Positions 21,127-31,059 of a stretch of DNA of 64,000 nt are shown piece by piece. Each line of letters starts with the position of its first letter. The first letter of the stretch is position 1. Source of the stretch: Aspidiotus rigidus. Taxonomy: Eukaryota; Arthropoda; Insecta; Hemiptera; Diaspididae. The notes beneath the pieces are model-generated. The model saw nothing but the letters and a program-made list of their open reading frames with translations. It made no database searches and was not told the origin of the DNA. The stretch lies in contig JAVHKY010000048.1 in assembly GCA_035079385.1 (NCBI GenBank), forward strand, positions 1,615,501 through 1,679,500, read 5' to 3'. A program made the translations under genes and the position numbers.

Positions 21127-21205
21127 TCCAGATCGTAACGTCATTAGATCGTGTGACGTCATCAGATTATGACGTCATCAAATCGTGACGTCATCAGATC
21201 TCCGA
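21127..21205. repeat. Tandem 17-bp repeat with CRE-like TGACGTCA sites
   Basis: Four to five units of about 17 bp, each with (T)GACGTCATCA/T and GAT; three contain the full palindrome TGACGTCA, the consensus CREB/ATF binding site. It may be a chance minisatellite. Confidence 0.6.
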
Positions 21206-21254
21206 ACTGATAACAGGATAGGCCTACCGGGGGTACCACACAGGCTGTAAAAAT

Positions 21255-21500
21255 AAATAGCAGGAAACCTGTTTCATGGGGGCAAGCTGTAACATTTAGT
21301 ACATTATAATTGGAGAATTTTAAGCTATAAAAGGGGAATTTTAAAAATTTGTATATAAGAGATCTCAAGGTGGTGAGGAACAAAGTTCACTCTACTTGAG
21401 ACGACAAAAAGCAAAAAATGACACTCACATGATTACTCCCATAAAACAGGTTCCCTGTTTGCCTCAATTAACAGAGTTAATGAAGGCAATTCCGAGCAGC
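21255..21500. mobile_element. Short element with CAGGGAACCTG inverted ends
   Basis: GCAGGAAACCTGTTTCATGGG (about 21263) and CCCATAAAACAGGTTCCCTG (about 21444) are inverted repeats of the motif seen at both ends of 3476-3954. The interior (no 45-bp satellite) is unrelated. Probably a deletion derivative or a relative of the same family. Confidence 0.5.
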
Positions 21501-23040
21501 TAACTGTGTGGGTTGCGAGTTTTTTCTTTATGTACTCTCTGACCAATGCCTCAAACCCATTAAAACGTAAAAAATCCACTTTTTCATCCATGAAATTAGT
21601 ATTTTTTTCTTGTAGGATTCTGTTGGAAAACTTACTGTGACTTATTCAGCAAATTGTCAGTAGAGTTGTACATCCATACGATCAAATCATTCAAATATTC
21701 TTAGTATAAATAAGAGAAAATCATAAAAGCAAACTTACCTTACTTCTTGTATTTTGTAATACTGCCTCTGGCTATACGCATTATCATCTACGTATATTTA
21801 ATTCCAACAAGAACCTCATAAATTTTCAATGGTTGCGGCACCAGCTTTGGCATTCACTGACTAACAACTAGAACTTTATCCATTCCTAGTCGTCTTTGAA
21901 CTATGATCGGCGCTGTGAATAATCTGCGCAGTCACTCACGTCTTACTCGACCTCCTCCCGTGCCCATCATGCAGTTTGCAACACCAAAAATTTTACTATC
22001 AATCAACTTGTTTTGTGAGTTCTGTGATATCGTTGACAACCGATTTGCCTATCATCATGAGTTCTTTCCAATGTTGCAATAATACCTCTTCTAAACGATC
22101 TAAAACCTCCATCAATAACCAAGACTGCCTTTGGCTTCAGTCACACGTGATTCACTCGAACCATTTTACTCACTTGACTCTCTCCCCTCCTACCCTTACC
22201 ATCTAGCTAAACCCTTAGCTTGACAATCAAACAATCATTTTCCAAGATCAACCTAATTGTCTTTTCCTAGAAAATTTATTGTAGCACAATTCAAATAAAT
22301 TTTCCCAGGTTCACCAAATGAGTTTTCTTTTGTTTTATGCTCAAATACTAAACTTGAACCTGAGAAAATCATCCAACATTTAAAAATATCTTTCCTTACA
22401 CGTTTCTTATATTTTTTCAAACATTACCTGTGGCCATGGTGATCATCATATAAATTATTTAATGCCTACAAAGACCTCATATTTTTCCAACAGCATTTGC
22501 TGTGGTATTTAATGACTAACACGCAGAAATCTTCCCCATTTCTAGTTGTCTTCCAACTACGATCAACGTTGTGAATAAGCTGTTGTTACATACGTCACAA
22601 ACTATCACTCATTTGTCTTCTCTGGTCCCCAACATGCAGTATGCAACACCAAAAATTTTACTATCAATCAATGTTTCTCATGAGTTCTGTAATATAGCTA
22701 TCACCTTCTGTAATTAATCCAAAGCCTTCATGAACAACTGAAATTCTACTGTCTCTGCTTCAGTTAGACGCAATTGACTCTTTCCTTCAACTTCTGCCTT
22801 CCGACTGGATGGCAAAAATTTGAGAATTGATCAACTATTCTCCTACGTCTAGGTACCTCAAACTTCTTTTGGCGGATACTGTACATAATATTTGTTTTCC
22901 CTCAAATATAGTTTTGAGCCACAAATCCTATAAATTTTCTCAGATCCACCAATCTCTTGAACTTGTTAAAAGCCCATCAACTATAACATTTAGTCATCGA
23001 CAATAAATTTTGGTTCATAAAATGTCTTCTCCTTACTGGT
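21500..23040. repeat. Diverged tandem duplication, period about 0.65-0.7 kb
   Basis: Units at about 21740-22400 and 22400-23040 share GCAACACCAAAAATTTTACT, ATCAATCAA, GTGAATAA, CATGCAGT and the flanking order GATCATC / TTTAAT / ACCTCATA. Divergence is high and no common ORF is kept, so I call it non-coding. A third partial unit may begin near 23030. Confidence 0.6.
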
Positions 23041-23780
23041 CATGTTCCTACGGTGATTAACGGACATTTCCACATATCCCCATTTCCAACATTTATGCAC
23101 CGTATCCTAATTTGAAAAGTAATTACAACTTTTCTGATGCATATAAATCTTCTCCACTCCAGTACCAAACTACGTTCAAAAATATTTGTATACATTTTTA
23201 AAGAAATTGAATCAACTCAGTTGAGAATTTAAAAAATTCCTCTTGATGAAAAATTAAGCGAGAATAATGCAATTTTAATTAAAATATCTATTACAAAAAC
23301 ATGAGGATATTTTTAAGGTAAAAAAAATACGACTTTATCAATCAATGACCATGAAAGAATAAATTGGAAGTATGAAAAAAGTTTAAGAATGAAAATGAGT
23401 TTGGATAAAAACATTTACTTCTTCACGAAAATATCATACGTACAATCAAATAAATAAGTAATAGCTTTTTCAAGCAAATGTAACCTGTGATACTAATTGT
23501 TTATGTTACAGTACATTATTGACCAAAATTATGTGAGACTCTCTAGCAAAACTTCATTAGGAAATACGAAAGAATGTGTTATGGCGTTTCAAGTACCCCG
23601 TCTTCGCCATTACAGGTCCATAAGAGAAAAACGGTTGTTGTAAATTAATCTTCTTTCTTCTTTTAGGCTACCTATACAATTTTGTACGATGTAATCTCCA
23701 TGAAGCAAAGTAGACTTGAGCTTGCATGGTAATAGAGTCTGTTCAGGCTTCCAGTAGGAAGACATACAAAAAGGTTTTTC
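23040..23780. other. Non-coding stretch, nothing recognised
   Basis: No repeat or coding signal that I can support. Confidence 0.35.
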
Positions 23781-23791
23781 TACTATACTGG

Positions 23792-24006
23792 TATAGGGAT
23801 TTTCCATGTCGGCGCATTGCATACGTATTCTCCTACGTGTTATCGAAATGGTAGTATTTCTAACATTGCTCTTATGGCAAACTACTCCACAATGAAAATG
23901 AGTATGCAATCCAGCAACACCCATAAGAGCAATGTTAGAAATACTATTATTTCGATAACACGTAGGAGAATACGTATGCAATGCGCCGACATGGAAAAGC
24001 CCTATA
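23792..24006. mobile_element. Hairpin MITE, near-perfect 86-bp arms
   Basis: Left arm 23792-23877 and right arm about 23921-24006 are inverted copies, ending TATAGGG / CCCTATA, with only a few mismatches and a loop of about 43 bp. Arms include GTCGGCGCATTGCATACGTA and its complement. The mirrored ORFs at 23610-24062 and 23817-24023 come from this symmetry. No target duplication is certain. Confidence 0.8.
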
Positions 24007-24604
24007 CTACTCTCATTGAATAATCTGATAATGAATGCTAAGTTATTTGAGAACATAACCACCTACGTAATTTGTAAGACTGTAATTTTTAACGTTAGGT
24101 CTAGGAGAATTCGTTATCATTTTTTAAATAAAACTATAGGTACAATATTTCGATATGTACCTTCAACTGTCCTCAATTGGGGAAGAAAAAAGAATAGGAA
24201 AGGTTTTACTGGATTCATTTCGAAAACAGAGTAATTAGTCGAGTTTATAATATATATTTCTTCAGTTCCGTAAAATTTTAATTTTGTCGGGTTTGACAAT
24301 GAAATATAGTTCAAGCTAATTTTGAAAAATGAAGAAAAATACCTAATTTGGAAGAGTACGTCCTCTGTCAGCCGTAACTGAAGGTCTGAACCTATTCATT
24401 AGCATTTGTATATTTTATTAGTAGAAAATATGTAAACGTAGAGCTGCACAGAAGAAGTAGAACATTCTTTTGCTATTTACTTGCTTTTTAATAGCTGCAA
24501 CTTACAAGTTTTGCGCAAAATGACTCCGAATCTGCTTGAAATTAGAATTTTCAGAGCAATTATTTCAAAATTTCCAAGAAATACGTACCGATAATAGTAT
24601 TTAC
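24007..24604. other. Non-coding stretch, nothing recognised
   Basis: Short ORFs only; no supported feature. Confidence 0.35.
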
Positions 24605-24607
24605 TAT

Positions 24608-24755
24608 TCGCGACTCTAGTTCCAAAACCTCGTAAGTCCATTTTTATCAATTTTGGGATTTTTGCATTTTCTTATTTCCTACATGTTCTGAATCAGTTGA
24701 GACTGGTAAAACAAATTTTTGGTTTTTTGGACTTAGGAGGTCTTGGAACTACAGT
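24608..24755. mobile_element. MITE family M1, copy 1
   Basis: It begins TCGCGACTCTAGTTCCAAAA and is homologous along its length to 56465-56618. The right inverted end is worn (TTAGGAGGTCTTGGAACTAC), so this is the older copy. Confidence 0.75.
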
Positions 24756-25209
24756 TATAAAAGGCGTTAAATTTTCATTGACGGGGGTTAACGACGATTT
24801 ACCGCCTGAAGCACGTATCGAGTCATTCTTTAAATTCGGACGTAATATTGCACGCTCTATAGAAACTGATAGCACTAGCACTATTTCAAAGAGTAATCGT
24901 GCGATATTCTCGCGACGCGACGGCATCGGTACTTGCCTGTAATATTTCTCTTTAGTTGAGAATATTAGAGATATCCTACGTCTTACTTTTGACGCTTTTA
25001 TTTGTAGATACAGCGGCTTTCGTGTGTTACAATTGATCGTTATGTTACCAAATCTATACTACATGCTATTTTATTTATTATTTATTTTGATACTATTTCT
25101 AGTATTCTCTTCGCATTTCTTTCTCTCCCAATCGACAAATTTATCTTTCAATTGGTCATATTATGTTCGTTCTCAATGGATTAATGGGTTTTGTTAATGA
25201 AACTTTCAG
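24756..25209. other. Region upstream of the first visible host exon
   Basis: It holds an 81-codon ORF (24697-24942) with no recognisable domain, then AT-rich sequence leading to the acceptor TTTCAG at 25204-25209. It could include 5' UTR or intron. No promoter motif is convincing. Confidence 0.35.
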
Positions 25210-26296
25210 AACCATGACGGCGGTTTGCTTTGTGTGCAACCTTCCAATCCTGAGTCATCAGGTTGGACTGGTGTGGCAGGGCGGAAACGGTTGGGACGAC
25301 CTAATGCGCGAGCAACTGGAAGAGTCAACACTGAAGGCGAGGCTGGGTGGTCGGCGGGACTCATCGGCGCAAATAACAACTGTATCACCTCCAACAGAAA
25401 TACAAGAGACGTCACCACCACCTCGCCGTCGTCGTCGCAGCTCCCTAGCCCAATTGACGGACATTATCAAAGATTGGGGAGGATCGGCAGCTCGCAAACG
25501 CAAAGAGCAGTTCTCGCGGCGCGAAACGCTCGCCGATTTAGCAAAGAGTCTCCCATGGAACAAATCAGAGAACACGCGCAAACGACGTGAATCCTCAGTC
25601 GACTCTGGCATAAAATCTTCAGCGTTGAAATCGCGACCGGATAGTCAGTACTCAAATGCCCGCGCCGAGGTGTACCGGCTACTAAATAGTGCCTCTCGCG
25701 GACAGTCGACTACTGCTTACTCGGGCGAGGTTAGACGTAATTCGGGTGAGAATTTAGGGCGTCGCGACTCGACAGCAAGACGTGGATCAGGTGAATCGGG
25801 GAAAAGCAGTAGGAGAGATTCTTTGACTACTTCCAGCCCAAAACATCGTCGTCGACATCATCAAGGCGCTCATCATGCGCGAGGAAGACGCGATTCAAAA
25901 CCCGATTTTCAAGTATTTCGAGATGAGCGTCGCACGTCATTGACAACAGAAAGTTTCTTCACACCCCAGTTACCTTCGACATCATCAAATCAGAGATGCG
26001 ACATGGGCTCGCAAGCTCTGCCCCCACCTACTATAATAACCAGTTCAGTCACCCCTCCCTCTACCTCACCCTCTGCTTCTCCACCGTGTCATACGCCCTC
26101 CATTCCAGAGCCACCAGATGACTCGCCACCATCAAGGCCAACCTCTCCGTCAACCCCGCTCAATGTCATCGCTTTCACTGTAGCAACAAGTCCGACAACG
26201 TCATCATCGACCGCTACAGACACAACAGTTGTGCCAATTTTGTCACCAACGCACCCATCTGCTGCAACTTCAACAAGACGTGATTCCCATACGCAG
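25210..26296 (+). CDS. Exon of an unidentified RRxS-rich host protein
   Basis: The open frame runs from the acceptor CTTTCAG (AG at 25208-25209) to the donor ACGCAG|GTAATT at 26296/26297; it ends on a codon boundary (phase 0). An in-frame ATG at 25214 in a good context (ACCATGA) could be the translation start, or the exon may be internal. The about 361 residues hold GRRDSSAQIT, a run of five Arg before SSLAQLTDIIKDW, then SRRETLADLAKSLPW, many RRDS/RRGS/RRNS sites, a His/Arg stretch (HRRRHHQGAHHARGRR) and a Pro/Ser/Thr-rich tail. RRxS is the protein kinase A consensus. The GC content and biased composition differ sharply from the flanks, which supports real coding. Low complexity suggests a disordered scaffold or regulatory region. 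I do not recognise the family. Confidence 0.8.
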
Positions 26297-26754
26297 GTAA
26301 TTGAAAATTTCAACTTGGAGTGCAATTTTTTGATTTTTTCCATGATAAGAAATTTGAACAAAGATACATTACTGAGTGAGTGAGTAGCCTTAGTGAAAAA
26401 TACAATAATGATGGTAACAAGTTTGATAATTGTGCCACAAGTGCAGCGAAAGGGAGTTAATGGAACAAGCTGCGATTTTTACTTACATACTGAGAGAAAA
26501 ATAAATATGTACAAGTATATATGTTTTCAAACACATACGCTGAAAGTGTTTTAATTTCAAACAGCAAAATCTTTGTTTATTGCCACTGATTTGACAACAA
26601 TGATAAACGTCAAAACCACGGAGGAAGTAGTATGAAGTATAGATACATGTCTATAATTTATTCATTTACTACTTGTAACGCATGGGAGAAACCTTTGTTT
26701 TGTTGAAACAGTATATTATTATCTAGATAAATGTCACTTTCGCCGCTTTCCCGG

Positions 26755-27025
26755 TAAACAATTTGAAGCCCTCTGAAGCCCCTGGGAAAAACTACCCTCT
26801 GAAGCCCTCATTTGAAGCCCTGTTGATTCCCTGTTTCCCTCTTACTTCCCTGTTGAAACCCTTTGGTTCCCCGCGTTCAAAGGGCTTCAACAGGGACAAA
26901 CTGAAGCCCTTCCGATTCCTTGGGCTTCATTTGGAAAAAACTACCCTTTTAATTCCCATTTGAAGCCCTGTTTCCCTTTTGCGTCCCTGAAGCCCTTTGT
27001 ATTTGAGGGCTTCAAGTGGGAACAA
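26755..27025. repeat. Cluster of GAAGCCCT / AGGGCTTC motifs
   Basis: About ten copies of (T)GAAGCCC(T) and at least three of the reverse complement occur in 270 bp, together with TTCCCTGTT and ACTACCCT. The pieces are irregularly spaced, so it is not a simple tandem array. It resembles the subterminal repeat block of a DNA transposon. Confidence 0.6.
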
Positions 27026-27059
27026 TGTTTATCGGGTTCCTTGAAAGATATTCTGAAAA

Positions 27060-28040
27060 ATGCGTTTTTATCGATGGTTTCTTGTGGAGAAAGTGATCTT
27101 TTTCCCAATGACGCGACGCGTGTTCTTCTTTCCTCCACTGTCTTTTACTTTTTGTTTAAGCAAAATAGTTTCTGTCTTTCAATAATCATAACAATCTGAG
27201 CGATGATGTGGTCTCTTTACTTCACACCTCTTGGAAGCAGGCAAGTCTCTTTCTCTCGATAGAAGTCCATCCTTAAAATTTTTCTTAATCTCTCTTCTAG
27301 AATTCGTTGTTATTGATGACTCTTCAAATCATACGAGTTTTAATTGTGCCAAGAAATGAAAAATTCAACTGTCTTCCAATAATTCTCATTTGTGCGCAAA
27401 TGAACTTAGTGAAAGTATTGAAATTTTCTAGTTTGGAAAGTAAGTACAATAATTGTAGCGGGTAGTTAGAAATCTTCTAAAAATTAAATTAAGGAACGAT
27501 TTTGTGCTTCTTCATTTTTTGTGAATTTTCTTCCTCTTTTAATGAGGGGAGCAAAAGTATTCAATAAACCAACTCGATCCCTCGACCATGGAGAAAATTT
27601 TCAATCCTCTGAAGTAAATGAGAAGTTTATGCAAGAAGAATAAACATTGGTTTACAAACCAAAATTGAACAAACCAACACGTTTTTGCAATCAACGTTTG
27701 TTCACCTGTAAAAGAAATTAAAATTATTAATATAATTAAAATATAAATGAAAATTTTTCTAATTAAAATATATTTATTGAAAAGTAAAATTGACATTTCT
27801 GGCGCCGTTTTTTGCTTGGAAAGTGGGGTATTCCTGTACTTGTTTGGGGAATATTGCGACTGTTTACTTTCCACAATTCTTTTCGCACCTGTAACGGAAA
27901 GTCGTCATTTTCCAGTTCTGTATCAATTTTTGCATTCCACTCTGTGATTCCACTTCAATTTGCTTCATCACCACATTCTCATCCACCACTTGCCCTGTTA
28001 TCAGCCAGTGTTTGCATTGCTGCTTGTTAATGGGTTTTGT
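27060..28040. other. Intronic sequence, nothing recognised
   Basis: AT-rich, short ORFs only. The right part (about 27930-28040) may be the body of the SINE-like sequence that follows. Confidence 0.35.
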
Positions 28041-28041
28041 C

Positions 28042-28112
28042 GCTGCCGGGATTCAAACTCTGGTATTCTGCGTGCAAGTCCGTTCTTCACTAACCACTCA
28101 CCCACTGCAGCC
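28042..28112 (-). repeat. tRNA-derived SINE head (minus strand)
   Basis: The minus strand reads GCTGCAGTGGGTGAGTGGTT (A-box-like TGGGTGAGTGG), an anticodon-arm-like middle, then AGTTTGAATCCCGGCAGC with a B-box-like GTTTGAATCC. GCTGC and GCAGC could pair as part of an acceptor stem. The spacing matches a tRNA but the arms are imperfect, so a SINE remnant is more likely than a tRNA gene. Confidence 0.55.
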
Positions 28113-29177
28113 TTGTGTAAGAGAGCATGTTTTTTGAATACAGAAGCATATGCCTTTGCTTTTCTTTTCAATGAAAATGAACACGCTAATACAAGAAGGT
28201 AAATTATTTTTGAAATAAATAAATGAATTTAACAAACAAGAATGTACACTTATTTTAATGTTCTGTATTTGAGAAAACGGAACAAAAACATACCAACAAT
28301 AGAACGTGTACCTATTCTAAATTGAAATGGAAAAAGAAAAATGGCGGTAGCCACACAAACTGCTATGACCGAACACAAAAATTATGACAAAAACCATCTA
28401 AAAAGAGACAGTCATATTTGTACAAACTGCTAGATTGAATAAGAAAAATAACAGATCCTGAATTTCCTACAACGAGGATATTTGAAAAAAAAAGAGATGT
28501 GGAGGTAATTACAACGGGAGTATCAATATTGAAAAGAAACAATTAACAAAAACTAAATTCACACCTCCATCACTGTCATTGTGAACCTGTTCATCGAAAA
28601 AATCCACAGAATCCATTCTAAATTCCAATAAACAGCAGATACTCTCACTGAAACACTAATTGTAGAACCTTTTGAACAACGACAAAGAAATTTCATACAA
28701 AACCAATAAAGGATGCGGTGACTGGTACCAGTTCATAGCCTGATATTAGTTTGTTTTGTTCAAAGTGGTTTGAAGCACTCAGCTAACTGCTAGAACACCC
28801 GCCTGCGCCGTGAATACTCAATAGAACTTGTATTTAATAGTATCGAACTGTGCAGAGACTCGAAAACAAAAAAATGTCTCCAAGAAATGAAATTTTACAT
28901 AATGTAGTTTTTATTAAATTATTTACGAGCAAAAAACGGCGGTGGAAACATCCGTTTTCCTCCTATTCTTAATGATATAGCATACGTAACATATTGGCAC
29001 TATATTTGGGGTTAATTTTTATGGAAAAATGTTTCAATTAATGCGGAAAATGGTCATATTGTAGGCAGTTTGTAGGTGCTTACCTAAATTTATGTATGCT
29101 AGATTTTGGTGAGAGAGGTATTTCTTGAGAAATTCCTAAATTGAAGAATATTTTTATTTGCTTATATCTCTTGAAGT
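28113..29177. other. Intronic sequence, nothing firm
   Basis: A stretch at 28259-28320 weakly resembles the LTR of element A (GAGAAAAC...ACAAAAACATACCAACAATAGAACGTG), too diverged to call. No gene. Confidence 0.35.
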
Positions 29178-29254
29178 ATTTTACAAATAGAACGTGAAAG
29201 ACGAATACTCCGACGTGGAGTAAAACATGCAAACCGCAGAAAAATAAAAGACGA

Positions 29255-29305
29255 CGAGCGCTTTCGGTTAAATAACCATCTTCAAGCCTGAAATGAAAGC
29301 AACTG
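29255..29305 (-). ncRNA. Candidate hammerhead-like stretch, Penelope 2 left arm
   Basis: Minus-strand mirror of 30737-30795: TTGAAGAT, stem GGTT/AACC, GAAA, GCGCT. Confidence 0.4.
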
Positions 29306-29380
29306 ACGAACAAAAGAGAAGAACGAGGTATTAAGATCGTCCAAACGAGAAATCACGGTGTGAGTCATAAACCAGTTCGA

Positions 29381-29984
29381 TCAGGCCATCTTCCGGAATG
29401 TATACGAATTGAGTACAGTGATACCGACAGTGTTGAGATGACGAATTATCTCTATATTCTCGAGGGCGATACGCTTACGGTAGGAATTCTCTATATGGAG
29501 GAGCTTTTCGGATCCCTCGCGGAAGCTGTGGCCACTGTTTATTAAGTGATCAGCGAAAGCTAACTCCCCTAAGTGCCCCTTCTTCCAAGACTTCAGGTGC
29601 TCAGCTACTCTAACTTTCATTTGGCGGCTGGTCTCATCAATATAAAAGCCTCCACAATCCTCACACTCCAACTTATACACACCACTCCTCTCATCAACAG
29701 GTATGGGATCCTTCAGTCTCACAAACAACCTCTTGACTGTGGTAGGGTTGTAAAACGCGGGTCTGAAGCCAAACGGGCGAAGGGCCCGACCCAATTGCTG
29801 GGAGAACTTCCCCAAGAAAGGGAGACTGATCCAACGCAAACGGCGATCACGGATCGTGTCTCGGGGGAGGGAGGTGGTGGAATCCAGGAGGCTCCTCGTA
29901 ACTTTCCTCCGAACCATCACGTCAACGTCGACATTGACCCCATTCACTCTGACCAGGTGTTTTATTGTGATTAACTCTTTCTTG
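29381..29984 (-). pseudogene. Penelope 2 GIY-YIG C-terminus, left arm
   Basis: The minus-strand frame carries the thumb/linker and nuclease of a Penelope protein (FGFRPAFYNPTTVKRLFVRL, GVYKLECEDCGGFYIDETSR). The YIG triplet is YID, so a conserved Gly of the GIY-YIG motif is lost. A frameshift near the end replaces the normal C-terminus with SYTFRKMA. No RT palm is present. Confidence 0.85.
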
Positions 29985-30662
29985 GTTGCTCACAAGATGG
30001 CTGCTTTTCATAGCCTAGTTCACAAACTGACTCGTATTCCTTTGAGTCAGTCTGCCTTCAATAAAGAGTTAATCACAATAAAACACCTGGTCAGAGTGAA
30101 TGGGGTCAATGTCGACGTTGACGTGATGGTTCGGAGGAAAGTTACGAGGAGCCTCCTGGATTCCACCACCTCCCTCCCCCGAGACACGATCCGTGATCGC
30201 CGTTTGCGTTGGATCAGTCTCCCTTTCTTGGGGAAGTTCTCCCAGCAATTGGGTCGGGCCCTTCGCCCGTTTGGCTTCAGACCCGCGTTTTACAACCCTA
30301 CCACAGTCAAGAGGTTGTTTGTGAGACTGAAGGATCCCATACCTGTTGATGAGAGGAGTGGTGTGTATAAGTTGGAGTGTGAGGATTGTGGAGGCTTTTA
30401 TATTGATGAGACCAGCCGCCAAATGAAAGTTAGAGTAGCTGAGCACCTGAAGTCTTGGAAGAAGGGGCACTTAGGGGAGTTAGCTTTCGCTGATCACTTA
30501 ATAAACAGTGGCCACAGCTTCCGCGAGGGATCCGAAAAGCTCCTCCATATAGAGAATTCCTACCGTAAGCGTATCGCCCTCGAGAATATAGAGATAATTC
30601 GTCATCTCAACACTGTCGGTATCACTGTACTCAATTCGTATACATTCCGGAAGATGGCCTGA
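29985..30662 (+). pseudogene. Penelope 2 GIY-YIG C-terminus, loop and right arm
   Basis: Coding starts in the loop (VAHKMAAFHSLVHKLTRIPL) and continues through the right arm with the same YID change and the same terminal frameshift as the left arm. Shared defects mean the palindrome formed, or was homogenised, after the mutations. The open frame extends left to 29856 only because it reads into the other arm. Confidence 0.85.
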
Positions 30663-30736
30663 TCGAACTGGTTTATGACTCACACCGTGATTTCTCGTTT
30701 GGACGATCTTAATACCTCGTTCTTCTCTTTTGTTCG

Positions 30737-30795
30737 TCAGTTGCTTTCATTTCAGGCTTGAAGATGGTTATTTAACCGAAAGCGCTCGTCGTCTT
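30737..30795 (+). ncRNA. Candidate hammerhead-like stretch, Penelope 2 right arm
   Basis: CAGTTGCTTTCAT, then CTTGAAGAT, stem GGTT/AACC, GAAA and GCGCT. It aligns with 19566-19625 in the other Penelope family. C3 of the CUGANGA core is replaced by T, and no clear stem III is seen. Confidence 0.4.
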
Positions 30796-31059
30796 TTATT
30801 TTTCTGCGATTTGCATGTTTTACTCCACGTCGGAGTATTCGTCTTTCACGTTCTATTATGGATAGCCGTAACTTGAAGGAACGGATTCGTTTAATTTTAT
30901 TTTACAAATATTTGTATATGGTTATTTGATGAGAACTGGAGACATAGGTAATAGTCTGAATCTTTGGATATGTAATTATATTGAAAATTAGACTCGGCAA
31001 GCGGAAGGCCCTTATGCATCCGTGAAAAAAATTTAAAAAAATAAAAAAATGAATAAATA

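Larger units (their letters stand above)
29190..30898. mobile_element. Penelope-like element 2, near-perfect palindrome with 12-bp target duplication
   Basis: 1709 bp flanked by the direct repeat ATTTTACAAATA (29178-29189 and 30899-30910). Left arm about 29190-29980 and right arm about 30063-30853 are inverted and as far as I checked identical, around an 82-bp loop that is itself Penelope coding sequence. The right arm is followed by ATGGATAGCCGTAACTTGAA, the start of a further copy (MDSRNLKERI, homologous to MLGHNLQDRI of element 1). The architecture is the same as element 1, but each arm keeps only the C-terminal part. Confidence 0.92.

Noticed and set aside
23610..24062. 150-codon minus-strand ORF and its plus-strand mirror
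   Set aside because: Both run through the hairpin MITE at 23792-24006; the shared peptide follows from inverted symmetry.
25206..25655. Several antisense ORFs opposite the host exon
   Set aside because: High GC and codon bias of the real exon keep antisense frames open; the plus frame has splice sites and biased composition.
28259..28320. Solo LTR related to element A
   Set aside because: Only a short, diverged resemblance; ends and target duplication not found.
29573..29974. 133-codon ORF repeated exactly at 30069-30470
   Set aside because: It is the antisense frame of the Penelope nuclease, duplicated by the palindrome.
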